A stretch of 64,000 nt of DNA. Origin: Anthostomella pinea. Lineage: Eukaryota; Ascomycota; Sordariomycetes; Xylariales; Xylariaceae. The notes under the pieces were generated by a model. That model had not been told where the DNA came from. It did not search any database and saw nothing but the letters and a program-made list of their open reading frames with translations. The position numbers and the translations under genes were made by a program. How positions within the stretch are numbered: position 1 is the stretch's first letter; every line of letters begins with the position of its first letter. Positions 55,364 through 64,000 of this stretch are shown here, piece by piece. Where the stretch lies: positions 3,658,001-3,722,000 of the forward strand of contig CAUWAG010000018.1 of the NCBI GenBank assembly GCA_963556695.1. The letters are read 5' to 3'.

Positions 55364-55552
55364 ATGATCTCCGACGACGACCTGTACCGACTCGCCATCT
55401 TCCTTGGCTCGGTAGCCATGGTGCTGATCGTCGTGTACCACTTCTTCGAAGTCAATTCCCAAGAAGACAGCGCACTCGCAGCGAAGGCAGCGAAAGCCAC
55501 ACCAGTGCAGCAAACCCCTGCTGTAGGGAAGACGTTGGGAGCAACAAGATAG
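55364..55552 (+). CDS. OST4: Oligosaccharyltransferase subunit Ost4
   Basis: Very small membrane subunit of the ER oligosaccharyltransferase, needed to hold the catalytic Stt3 with Ost3/Ost6. Single exon, 62 residues. The start MISDDDLYRLAIFLGS matches the Ost4 N-terminus, followed by one membrane helix (VAMVLIVVYHFFEV). The 25-residue cytosolic tail is longer than the yeast protein's. ATG is in ACCATGATC context, preceded by a likely 5' UTR intron. Easily missed by automatic annotation because of its size. Confidence 0.93.
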   Translation: MISDDDLYRLAIFLGSVAMVLIVVYHFFEVNSQEDSALAAKAAKATPVQQTPAVGKTLGATR

Positions 55553-56707
55553 CATGGGGCTTTTGTAGGAGACATGATGGAATTTGCTGGCGTTCACTGG
55601 TTGTACATCACAAAAACAAGGACGACGCCCCTATTATGAGGTTTCTGTTGTCGATTCTACCTGCGACACCTGGGAATGGCCCTGCTATGGACTTGACAGG
55701 TATCAGGAAGGAGAAGCCTCTTGATTCACTCGATGGTTACCTCCCAGAGCCCTTGAGGTATGGAACCAATGGAAGGCACTACACACTGGGTTATATGAAA
55801 TATATCGACCTGCGGCGGGTGAGCGAGCTGAGGGAGCATACTACAACCACTCACAGTGGATTCATAATCTTGGACCGAGACGGTATCGCGCCATCATCTT
55901 TCCACTCGAGTTCGATGCTTGACCTCTGAACAGAAATGCAATGTTACATACTCGGTACATACCTAGGTTGGGGACGGTGGTCTAGGTACACAGGTACCAC
56001 TGGTCACTCTACGGGAACGGAATCCACAGACCTCTCGGCATGGCCCAAGCTTCATATGACAACATGCAAGTGGGGCTAAACAACCACTATCCGCAATCAG
56101 ACTAGCGTGAAATGAACGGGCCTCCGTTGCCAAATTGACCTGCCTGCCCTGCCCTGCCTGCTGCCTGCCCTCCCGCCTGCCAACCCATTGTTCCTTCCTC
56201 CTCGTCTTGTCGCGACTGGAACCACCTGCACCGACCAAAACACTTCTTCAATTCTTCGCCATCTCCCACTCATCAATCTCACCATAACCACCATTCTTCC
56301 ATAATCTCCTTTTGCAAGGCACGCGTACGCAGAAGCAATTCATTATTCTCTTCTTCGATTTGCGGCTGCATCCAACTTCGACAGCCAGTTCCGCGCTCTG
56401 CACTCCGACTGACTGCCAAACCAACCAAACGAGTCAAGAGTCGCAGTCCCGCATCACTCCGATACATCTCTTCTGCCATCCAACCATCCGACGCTGCTTG
56501 ATTCGATTCATCCAGCGCAAGTACCGACACTGATCTTCCGCCATCACATCCTCCATCTCCCCGCGTCGCGTCGCGTCGTAACAAGTCCTGCGCACTTCTG
56601 CCGCACGCATCGCGCCTTCCACGCCACAGTAGCCTGATCTCGTTCACTCGTGATCACCTACCATACACCATCTAATACATCCACATTACCAACACTCGTC
56701 TATCAAG
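55553..56707. other. Intergenic region
   Basis: An open frame at 55636-55929 (97 codons, starts with ATG) has mixed codon use and no domain; I treat it as the OST4 3' region. The 500 bases before 56708 are CT-rich promoter and 5' UTR of YRA1. Confidence 0.45.
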
Positions 56708-58519
56708 ATGTCCGGAAAGCTCGACCAGTCTCTTGACGAGATTCTCTCGACCACGCGTTCCACTCGTGGCGGCCGCCGACAACCTCAACGCCGCGCCGCT
56801 AGACAAACCACCACCGCTGCTCCCGTTGGTGGTGTTCGCAAGACATCGAAGCAGACCCGTGGTGCTGCCACCAAGCTGACTCCCGGTAGAGCCGCTGGTG
56901 GTCACGGAGAGAGCAAGGTTGTTGTCAGCAACCTGGTAAGTCTTCACCCTTTCAGGAATCTTCAGTAGGTCTGTTTACTGATGTCGCATTAGCCCAAGGA
57001 TGTGAACGAAGGCCAGATTAAGGTATGTTTCCTACGGCTTTCGCCTGTGGAATTTCGTCGACATCTTCCATGAACCGCACGAGCGTATCCCATCTGAACG
57101 GTCGAGATGAATTTCGGTCCAAACGGGTGATCCTCAGCACCTGGCGTTGTCACCATGCCCAATCTCCTTCCTCAACTACGCAAGCGTGCTTTGCACAGCC
57201 GCCATGTCGGAAGTCGAGCAGGTCCTCGTCGCGCACCTATATTGTTGATCCTCTGGAAGGCTTGGCAACCTCCATCGCAGGCTACAATGCGTAGACACTA
57301 TGGACATTGGCACGGGTGGCAGGCCAATCACTGGCTTGTTCCCTCCGAGGCTTGCTTTCTGCAAGCACTCCAGTTATCCATTATTCGATTGGACGGCTGC
57401 AATCAAGCGAGCGCGAGCATAGCAGTGAGCAGCAGCATTACAGCAGACGTCCAGGGTGATTTCTTGGACGGCTCTATATATCCCGTGGCGACAATGGCCA
57501 GCAGCACCCTACAACTCTTCCGTCGTGTCAATAGCAGAATGATGAGTGGTTACGGGGAGAGGGATCATTCTGCTCGACGTAGAAATTGGGTGCGCAATGG
57601 GAGTACAGGTCGAAGAACACTTGGTAGTCCGTGGGAACGAGCTGGATGAGGTGGTTCTGGGGGGGTATACCTGATGCAGCTGATATGGGGCCGGGACAAG
57701 CGGTAATGGCGGGCCTTCGGCATTTCGTCGATATATCCGTCATTGCCACCTTGTCACGATTCGGCACTGGCACTCTTACTAACGCTCACTGTGTGCTCGC
57801 TGCTCATGTCTATGGATACATGCTGTGGACGACAAGTGCTCGCCGATTCTCTTGGACGTCGATGTTGGATCACGCCCGTGTGCGCTTACCGATGGGGATC
57901 ATGAGACTAACATTCATGCCCTCCGTAGGAGTACTTCACCACTTCAGTTGGACCGATCAAGCGAGTGGAGCTTTCTTACGGCCCGGGTGGTGTCAGCCGT
58001 GGCATCGCTACCGTCATCTTCTTCAAGCCTGATGGTGCAAGCAAGGCTTTCAAGGCGTTGGATGGTCTTCTCGTCGACAACCGACCTGTCAAGGTATGAC
58101 TACATGGCATTTTCCAATCTTCTGCGTTTAGTAACATGACCAAGATCGAAATCGTCGTCAGCGCCGACAAGGCCGCTTCAATCATTCCGGCTGCCAAGAC
58201 TCTTACTGAGCGCATCAGCCAGCCTAAGGCCCAACCGAAGTCTGCCGCAAACGACAAGAAGAAGGAAGCTGCTAAGTCCAGCGGCTCTGGCACTCGCGGA
58301 CGCAACAAGAGAAAGCCTCGCACTGGTCGTCCGGCCAAGAAGACCGCCGAGGAGCTAGACTCCGAGATGGCCGACTACTTCGAGTCCGGAAACCAGAACG
58401 AGAACACTGGTGGTGCTCCTGCTGCCACCAATGGTGACGCCCCAATGGAGGATGAGATGCTAGTATGTATCTACATCCTGATCGAATCAGGTCTTGACGC
58501 TAATATACCTGAACAGTGA
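56708..58519 (+). CDS. YRA1: mRNA export adaptor Yra1 (ALY/REF)
   Basis: Nuclear RNA-binding adaptor that hands spliced mRNA to the export receptor Mex67. Exons 56708-56935, 56993-57022, 57929-58093, 58145-58462 and 58517-58519 give 247 residues. N-terminal REF box LDQSLDEIL, an Arg/Gly-rich region, one RRM (VVVSNL as RNP2, GIATVIFF as RNP1, residues about 70-148), a Lys/Arg/Gly-rich region, and the C-terminal REF box ELDSEMADYFE. Exon 2 is only 30 nt. Intron 2 (57023-57928) is 906 nt, more than ten times the local norm. The last 54-nt intron ends right at the stop codon and is in frame without stops, so keeping it would add 18 residues before the same TGA. Confidence 0.93.
57023..57928 (+). 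other. Unusually long intron 2 of YRA1, likely regulatory
   Basis: Starts gtatgt, ends GACTAAC-(11 nt)-CTCCGTAG. It lies between QIK and EYF of the RRM. Frames inside it are short and do not continue the protein. Yeast YRA1 also has one large intron that feeds back on expression; see findings. Confidence 0.8.
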
Positions 58520-59227
58520 ACGAATCACAGGATCATTCCATGGACGATATTGCGAAGGCAAGGCATTTGGGATACAGGGTCAAGCTGGTTTTTTTTTCTA
58601 GTCGGGTCCTCCGGTTGCTCATTTCCCCCAATGATCCCCATTCGACTTTCTCCTTTCAGTTTGGTTCGGCGGACTTGATATTCGGGCTTGCTTTACCTCG
58701 CTCAGGTCGGCCGAGTCTGTAGCGGCACAGATTGTATTACGTCGCACTCCATAGATAATGCATGGCAGGGGAAATTCAATGATACCCCTCTAAACTTGGT
58801 CTCTTCTACTGAGATGTCTGAATTACGAAAGGCTGACAGCTATGAGCTCTTCTGTTCTATTGCTTGACCTATTCTCCACACCGGTGACTAGGGACGACTT
58901 GTGTTCGGCATACAATGCATATGACCATTAGTGTTTCGTAATCCACGAGATGGTTATATGCAGGAAGGACGACAGTTCGGTTATATTCTTGTCTGTCTAA
59001 ACCCATGGAAGTCCACAGCGAAATATGGATCAGACCAGTCCGTAAGGAATCTCCAACCTAATCTGAGAGAGATCTATCGAACCTTTGTATCCTTCCTGTC
59101 GCGCGTCAGACCGTGAATGTATGGTGCCCCTTTTGTCTCTCATCCCCGATATCACAGCGAATTTTTGCTTAATCCTTGAACTTCTTGAACCTGCCAGAAA
59201 CGTGTCAGTAAAGTGAGGCTGATTTCG
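58520..59227. other. Convergent intergenic region
   Basis: Between the 3' ends of YRA1 and the aminotransferase gene. Nothing recognised. Confidence 0.5.
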
Positions 59228-61274
59228 TCACTTCACGTCGTTGGCTTCTTTGACGTACTTGCCGACCACGCGTTCGATACCATCACAGCCCATCTTCAGC
59301 TGGTCCATGCGGGGACCGTAGGAGAAGCGGACGACTTGAAGGTGGGGAGTTGCAGTCAGCATTCGTTTCGTGGGGGTTTTGGGGGGCTTTAGGCAGGGCT
59401 TACAGTGGTGGCAGGGACTGTCGAACAGGTCACGACGACGAGCCGGGTTGAGATCGAAGAAGATACCGGGCACGACGATGACCTTCTCTTCCAGACAGGC
59501 CTGGAAGAAGTTCAGACCGTCGGAGATGGGGCCGGGCAGGCCCTCCAGGTTGAGCCAGAGGTAAAACGTGCTGTCCGGCACGTACTTGATCACGAAGCCC
59601 ATGTCTCGCAGTCGCTTCACGACGTAGTCTCGCTTGTCCTGTAGGGGTAGAGAATACTTGTCAGACCAAAAGAATACAAGGAGGGAGATTGATTGAGTTG
59701 CTTACGCGGAAGTGTCTCTGGAGCGCTATCATCTCCTGTCGCACGAGTGACGGCTCCAGCATCGGGACGGCCGCTTCTTGGAAAGGAGCATTGGCTCCTC
59801 CGTCGAGATACGAACCACAAGAGCCGATCCTAGGATTTGTTGTGTTAGTAAGATTTGGCGGACAGTTGCGAATGATAAACAGGGTAACTAAGGGCTACTC
59901 ACGCCTTGATGAACTCCTTGGGTCCCAGGATCCAAGCGATACGCCAGCCCGGAAGGCGGAAGCGCTTAGTCAGTCCATCAATGATGAGGACATCGTCCTC
60001 GTCCACATCCTCAATGTTCTCAGCAGTGGAGATGGTCGATCCATCACAGTCACTGGTGTAGTTGTAGCCAGAGTAGAACTCATCGCTGATGAGCGTAGCT
60101 CGTCCACGGCAGATATCCTGGATCTCAGCCAGCTCGGGGTTGGCGACCACTCGCCCCGTGGGGTTTCGCGGGTTCGAGGTCAGGATGACTGAGGTTCCTC
60201 GCTTAATCTCCTGGGCAATGACATCCGGGTGGATGTGGTAGCCATCCTCCTCGGAAAGAGGCGTAGGGATGGCAGCAAACTGAGTTCGGTCAGTCAAGTT
60301 CATACAGGGGTGGCGCTCGGGTGACTTGCGTTCTTGAAGAGCGACAACATCTCGTTGTATGCTGTGTAGTCAGGAATGAAGAAACCGACATAGGCATTGT
60401 TAAGCACAGCGGCAATGCGAATCAAGCCCGCTCGTCCACCAGGGACGATGGCAACGTTCTCCCAGGAGTACTGGCTTTCCTTTCCCTGACGATGCATATC
60501 GTTGTACATTCTTGCGACGGCAGCGCGGAGCGGCTTGATACCGGCTGTGGGGCCGTACTCTCGGAGGGCGACAGAGACATCTATGGTGGTGGGGCGCTGG
60601 AAAGACCCCTCAATGTCGTCCTCGACCTCCGGGGCACCCTGGCCTAGGTTGGCCCATTTGTCAGGCTCATCAAGAAAGCCAAACTCGGCGGCTCGCTCCG
60701 TACACCAGACGACACCGGTGGAGGCTCGGCTGGGGTCAAGACCGGCATGCGGGAGATGGCCCGGGTTAGCGGCACGGAACTGACGGTGAATCTTGGAGCT
60801 TGTCTCTGCCAAGACGGATGTGTCAGTAACGTTGCGACAGCGTGGTCAACGGGACAGCCATGCTCGCCAAGAGCCAAGGCTAGCACCACAACGTTCTTCA
60901 ACGGCTATAAGCCACGATTGTGTGTGCTTGGCGGTGTGACGACATGGCATCTGACGAAGAGCTCAAACAAGCAGACTGGGGGAGAGATGTAGGAATCCAG
61001 GACCATACCATTGGCGCTGGGGTCTCCAACACTGAATCGTCTTCTGGGAACACCCGTGTTCCGGTTCCTGTAAGGTGTCAGTAATTTTCTTGTCATGTTT
61101 GGGAGGGCGTAAGCTGGTTTGAGTTTGAATTTGTATCGTTCCGCCACAGCACTGGCAGAAGCAATCAAGTGCATCCCAAGCATGAGCAACTTGGCATAGT
61201 AGATGAATTGATAGATGCGAGTGCATAGGTTAGAGAGCAGAGACTTACATGGAGAACTTGCGTGTGTTGAACAT
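59228..61274 (-). CDS. Class I/II PLP-dependent aminotransferase, seven exons
   Basis: Fold-type I aminotransferase; substrate not determined. Exons on the minus strand: 61274-61249, 61067-61009, 60805-60330, 60279-59903, 59829-59706, 59638-59404 and 59334-59228, 467 residues. Motifs: REYGPTAGIKPLRAAVARMY, VAIVPGGRAGLIR, LTSNPRNPTGRVV, LISDEFYSGYNY (PLP Asp and Tyr), DGLTKRFRLPGWRIAW (Lys forming the Schiff base) and VRFSYGPRMD (substrate carboxylate Arg). The first two exons are short; they give an Arg-rich start (MFNTRKFSMNRNTGVPRRRF) that could be a weak organelle signal. The intron 60280-60329 has a GC donor (GCAAGT), required to join LFKN to FAAIPTPLS. The intron 59335-59403 is 69 nt and stop-free, so its retention would keep the frame. 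Confidence 0.88.
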
Positions 61275-62291
61275 CTTGGCAGACTGTGGCAATGAAGCTG
61301 CACGAGGGGCTATTGAATCTGCAGAAGAGAAATTGAGACACAGCAGTAATGGAGGAAAAGATGGCAACGCGATGAGGGGGAGTGTGTCCTTGTATGGGAT
61401 CTTGGCAGGTAGAACAAGGGAGCACAAGGTCTCAGGTTGGCACGGTAAGAGAAAGAAGAAAACAGAGGATATCACCACCTCTTGTTCGTCGGTGAGAACA
61501 GAGTAGACGTCGATACCCAAAGGTAAAGTGGGGGGTGAGGCCTATTAGGTAAAGTGGCACTCCAACAAGGCCACACCGGCCAGAACCAGCATCACACAAA
61601 GGAGGAATGTGGTGCTGGGGTGGACCGTCACCTGCTGGCGCCGATGAGTGGCCAGCTGGGGCAGCCAGACAGACAGCCAGAACAGCCCAGACTGGTGAAC
61701 GGATCAGGAATCAGGATCGGGACTCATAGGGCTCATCAGGATCAGATTCATGCACGTCGGTGATCAATAGGGCATCTGATCTATCAGCTCCCTGGTTGAA
61801 TGCTCGCCTTCCCCGAGGCCACGAGGCTCATATTGCTGGAACCAGGGATGATATCTGGCTGAATGTCGGAAGCACGAAAAGTTACCGGCCTGTAAATTGG
61901 CACATATTGGTTATATGGAATTCTGATATGTTCCATCTTTTGGCAATGATGCTTCTCCTACCCGGACTGCAAATCATCTTGGCCCTTTGGTAAAAGTTGG
62001 CGATGAGTATGCTGGTATGGTGGGGGAGGCGGGGAGGACGATAAGTGATAATCCCGTCGGGCATGAGGGGCAAAGTCGGGGTGGCGGTCCCGGATTGCCC
62101 CGACATCGGGAGCGTGCTACAGGGCATGGCCTAAAACGGCAGGCGGCAGGCAAGTGCAGGAACGAGGAACGCGCCAAGCATCACTTAACGCGACTGCACA
62201 ATCGCTTCGGAATCGCACGGGAGATCTGCTAAACACCAGCACAGCACCAGCACCAACAAACGGGACAATCACAAATCACAAGCAGGCAATC
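61275..62291. other. Divergent intergenic region
   Basis: Between the starts of the aminotransferase and RFC5 genes. It contains the MCB-like pair listed separately and no gene. Confidence 0.45.
62168..62194 (+). promoter_or_regulatory. Pair of ACGCG boxes upstream of RFC5
   Basis: AACGCGCC at 62168 and AACGCGAC at 62187, about 100-125 bases before the ATG. They resemble MluI cell-cycle boxes (ACGCGT) that control replication genes in fungi, but neither is a perfect match. Confidence 0.3.
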
Positions 62292-63476
62292 ATGGCGCTC
62301 ATAGTCGATAAGCACCGTCCCCGGACTCTCGACTCTCTGACCTACCATTCGGAGCTGTCCGAGAGACTGCGATCTTTGGTACGTTGCTCCAAGCCGCAAC
62401 GCGCCTGGCATCCTTCCAATTTGTCCAAACTGACAGGTCTGCACCACAGGCCCAGAGCGGCGATTTCCCTCACCTTCTAGTATACGGACCTTCTGGTGCC
62501 GGAAAGAAGACACGAATTGTGGCCACACTGAAGGAGCTGTACGGGCCTGGAGTCGAGAAGATCAAGATTGACGCGCGAGTCTTCCAGACCAGCAGCAGCC
62601 GCAAGCTGGAATTCAACATTGTAGCCTCCGTCTACCATCTGGAGATAACCCCTTCGGACGTTGGAAACTATGATCGTGTCGTCGTACAAGACCTCCTCAA
62701 GGAGGTTGCCCAGACCCAACAAGTCGACCAGTCCGCAAGACAAAAGTTCAAGGTCGTTGTCATCAACGAGGCAGACCATCTGACCCGTGATGCCCAAGCC
62801 GCCCTGAGACGAACGATGGAGAAATACAGCCCGAACCTTCGATTGATACTCCTGGCCAACAGTACGGCAAACATCATCGCACCCATTCGAAGTCGAACAC
62901 TCCTCGTCCGGGTTGCGGCTCCTACAATAAATGAGATCTCGAGTGTGCTGGCGGAATCGGCCAAGCGCGAAGGATGGCCAGTCGTCAAGGGCTTGCACAA
63001 GAGAATCGCAGAGGAGAGCGGACGGAATCTCCGAAGAGCCCTGCTGATGTATGAGGCGGTCCATGCCCAGAAGTATGTCTTGCCGCGAGCCCCTCCATAT
63101 ACACAGAGTACTAACAGGCGTTTCCAGTGAGAAAGTGACGGACGATACGCCCATACCGCCTCCAGATTGGGAAGCCCTAATATCCCAGATTGCGAAGGAG
63201 ATCATGGAGGAACACACGCCCGCCCGGATCCTCCAAGTTCGATCGAAGCTCTACGACCTCCTGACCCATTGCATACCTCCGTCAACGATCCTCAAAACCC
63301 TGACCTTCAAGCTCATCCCCCTTATCGACGACGACCTGAAGTGGGAGGTGATCAAGTGGTCGGCGTTCTACGAGCACAGAATAAGAATGGGCAGCAAGGT
63401 TATCTTCCATCTGGAAGCCTTCGTGGCCAAGTTCATGAGAATATTCGAGCAGTACCTGATGACCATGGACATGTAA
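62292..63476 (+). CDS. RFC5: Replication factor C small subunit (yeast Rfc5, human RFC3)
   Basis: Clamp loader subunit that works with Rfc1-4 and with the alternative loaders. Exons 62292-62378, 62450-63072 and 63128-63476 give 352 residues, the usual length. The start MALIVDKHRPRTLDSL matches the subunit. Walker A is GPSGAGKKT (residues about 42-50) with the extra Lys typical of this subunit; Walker B is VVINEADHLT (NEAD in place of DEAD, also typical). RRTMEKYSPNLRLILLAN follows. The SRC arginine-finger motif reads SRT here (PIRSRTLLVRV). The C-terminal collar region is complete (LYDLLTHCIPPSTILKTLTF, IFHLEAFVAKFMRIFEQYL). Acceptor at 62449 was chosen because it gives LRSLAQSGDFPHLLVYG; an earlier AG at 62436 would break the frame. 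Confidence 0.95.
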
Positions 63477-64000
63477 TGGCCTCGGCTGGTTGGTGGACAA
63501 AGTGGCTTCTCGGAAACGGGGTTCGTGGAGTAAAGGAGTTCTTGAAATGAAATCCGAGGCAATGATATCCAGCGCCTGCTTGCGATTTCTCGGTTGATAT
63601 GACGATGCGTCGGAGCATGGGCGAGCAATCCAATGACATTTAGTGTCCTTTTTCTCCGGACCCGGTCCAAGAATTCGTCACGTAGGTCCGGTCCCGAGGG
63701 ACTGGGTCTGCTGTCGGTGGAGAGGATCTATCTGGTTTAGACTAATGAGGCAACCGGGAGGCGCGGAAGTTTGCTGTCATTGTGGGGTAATCAATGACTT
63801 GCCCCGGCCTTGGTGATTTCTCGAGCAGTTATGACTGGACCTTCTGACACGCTCAGACGCGTCCGTACGTGAAAGCACGGTAAGTTGACAAATCTGTCCC
63901 AAGGGTTCCGATGCAGAGGGTACTACACCGCCCATTCAGCCATTGCCCCGGCTGAGCGGAAATTGGCATTGGCGGAAGGCTACCTGATGATGGGGCCCAG
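63477..64000. other. Intergenic region at the right edge
   Basis: RFC5 3' flank. No gene start or other feature seen before the window ends. Confidence 0.5.

Noticed and set aside
55636..55929. 97-codon ATG-initiated frame downstream of OST4
   Set aside because: Mixed codon use, no domain, and directly downstream of OST4, so more likely 3' UTR.
57155..57649. Open frame inside the long YRA1 intron as a nested gene
   Set aside because: No codon bias, no domain and no convincing start; the flanking exons join perfectly across it.

Overview
The window reads as nuclear chromosomal DNA of a filamentous ascomycete (Pezizomycotina). The evidence is: genes broken by many short introns (mostly about 43-75 nt) with GT(A/C)NGT donors, CTRAC-type branch sites and AG acceptors; HET-domain (heterokaryon incompatibility) sequences; a Fot1/pogo-type transposon whose stop codons all look like C-to-T changes; and fungal forms of housekeeping genes (nrc-2 kinase, calcipressin, Rrg9, Tma46, Ost4). 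I cannot name the species or the class with confidence. I found no tRNA, rRNA or CRISPR.

Layout. 1-5 kb: 3' part of RFC1 (clamp loader large subunit) and an unrecognised coiled-coil protein. 6-9.5 kb: a small secreted protein and a Lys/Ser/Thr-rich protein that carries two copies of a histone H3 N-terminal-tail-like motif. 10-17.5 kb: mitochondrial GrpE, RNA polymerase II subunit RPB3, the mitochondrial dicarboxylate carrier and mitochondrial phenylalanyl-tRNA synthetase, the last two sharing a divergent promoter. 19.8-25.7 kb: calcipressin, an mpaB/Lcp-type (DUF2236) oxygenase-like membrane protein, and mitochondrial Rrg9. 26-34 kb: a decayed accessory block with a HET C-terminal relic, a HET gene broken by a one-base frameshift, an AT-rich patch and a 1.9-kb Fot1-like element. 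34.7-45.6 kb: a WDR62/MAPKBP1-like double-propeller protein, an aquaporin with a long N-terminal tail, and the AGC kinase NRC-2. 47.4-51 kb: an AT-hook/C2H2 protein and a GMC oxidoreductase. 51.8-53.1 kb: two small genes, one secreted and Cys-rich. 53.7-58.5 kb: Tma46, Ost4 and the mRNA-export adaptor Yra1. 59-63.5 kb: a class I/II aminotransferase and the clamp-loader subunit Rfc5 (human RFC3).

Functional links are loose, as expected for a fungal chromosome: two clamp-loader subunits lie at the two ends, four nuclear genes for mitochondrial proteins fall within 16 kb, and gene expression is represented by RPB3, Yra1 and Tma46. Most genes are housekeeping.

The observations most worth following are the histone H3 tail mimic at 8.6-8.7 kb and the 906-nt intron in YRA1, which sits at the same place in the RRM as the large autoregulatory intron of budding-yeast YRA1. 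Next come the HET/transposon block, the small secreted proteins, and a short palindromic tandem repeat at 21.8-22 kb. Exon boundaries given below were worked out by hand from splice consensus and reading-frame continuity.
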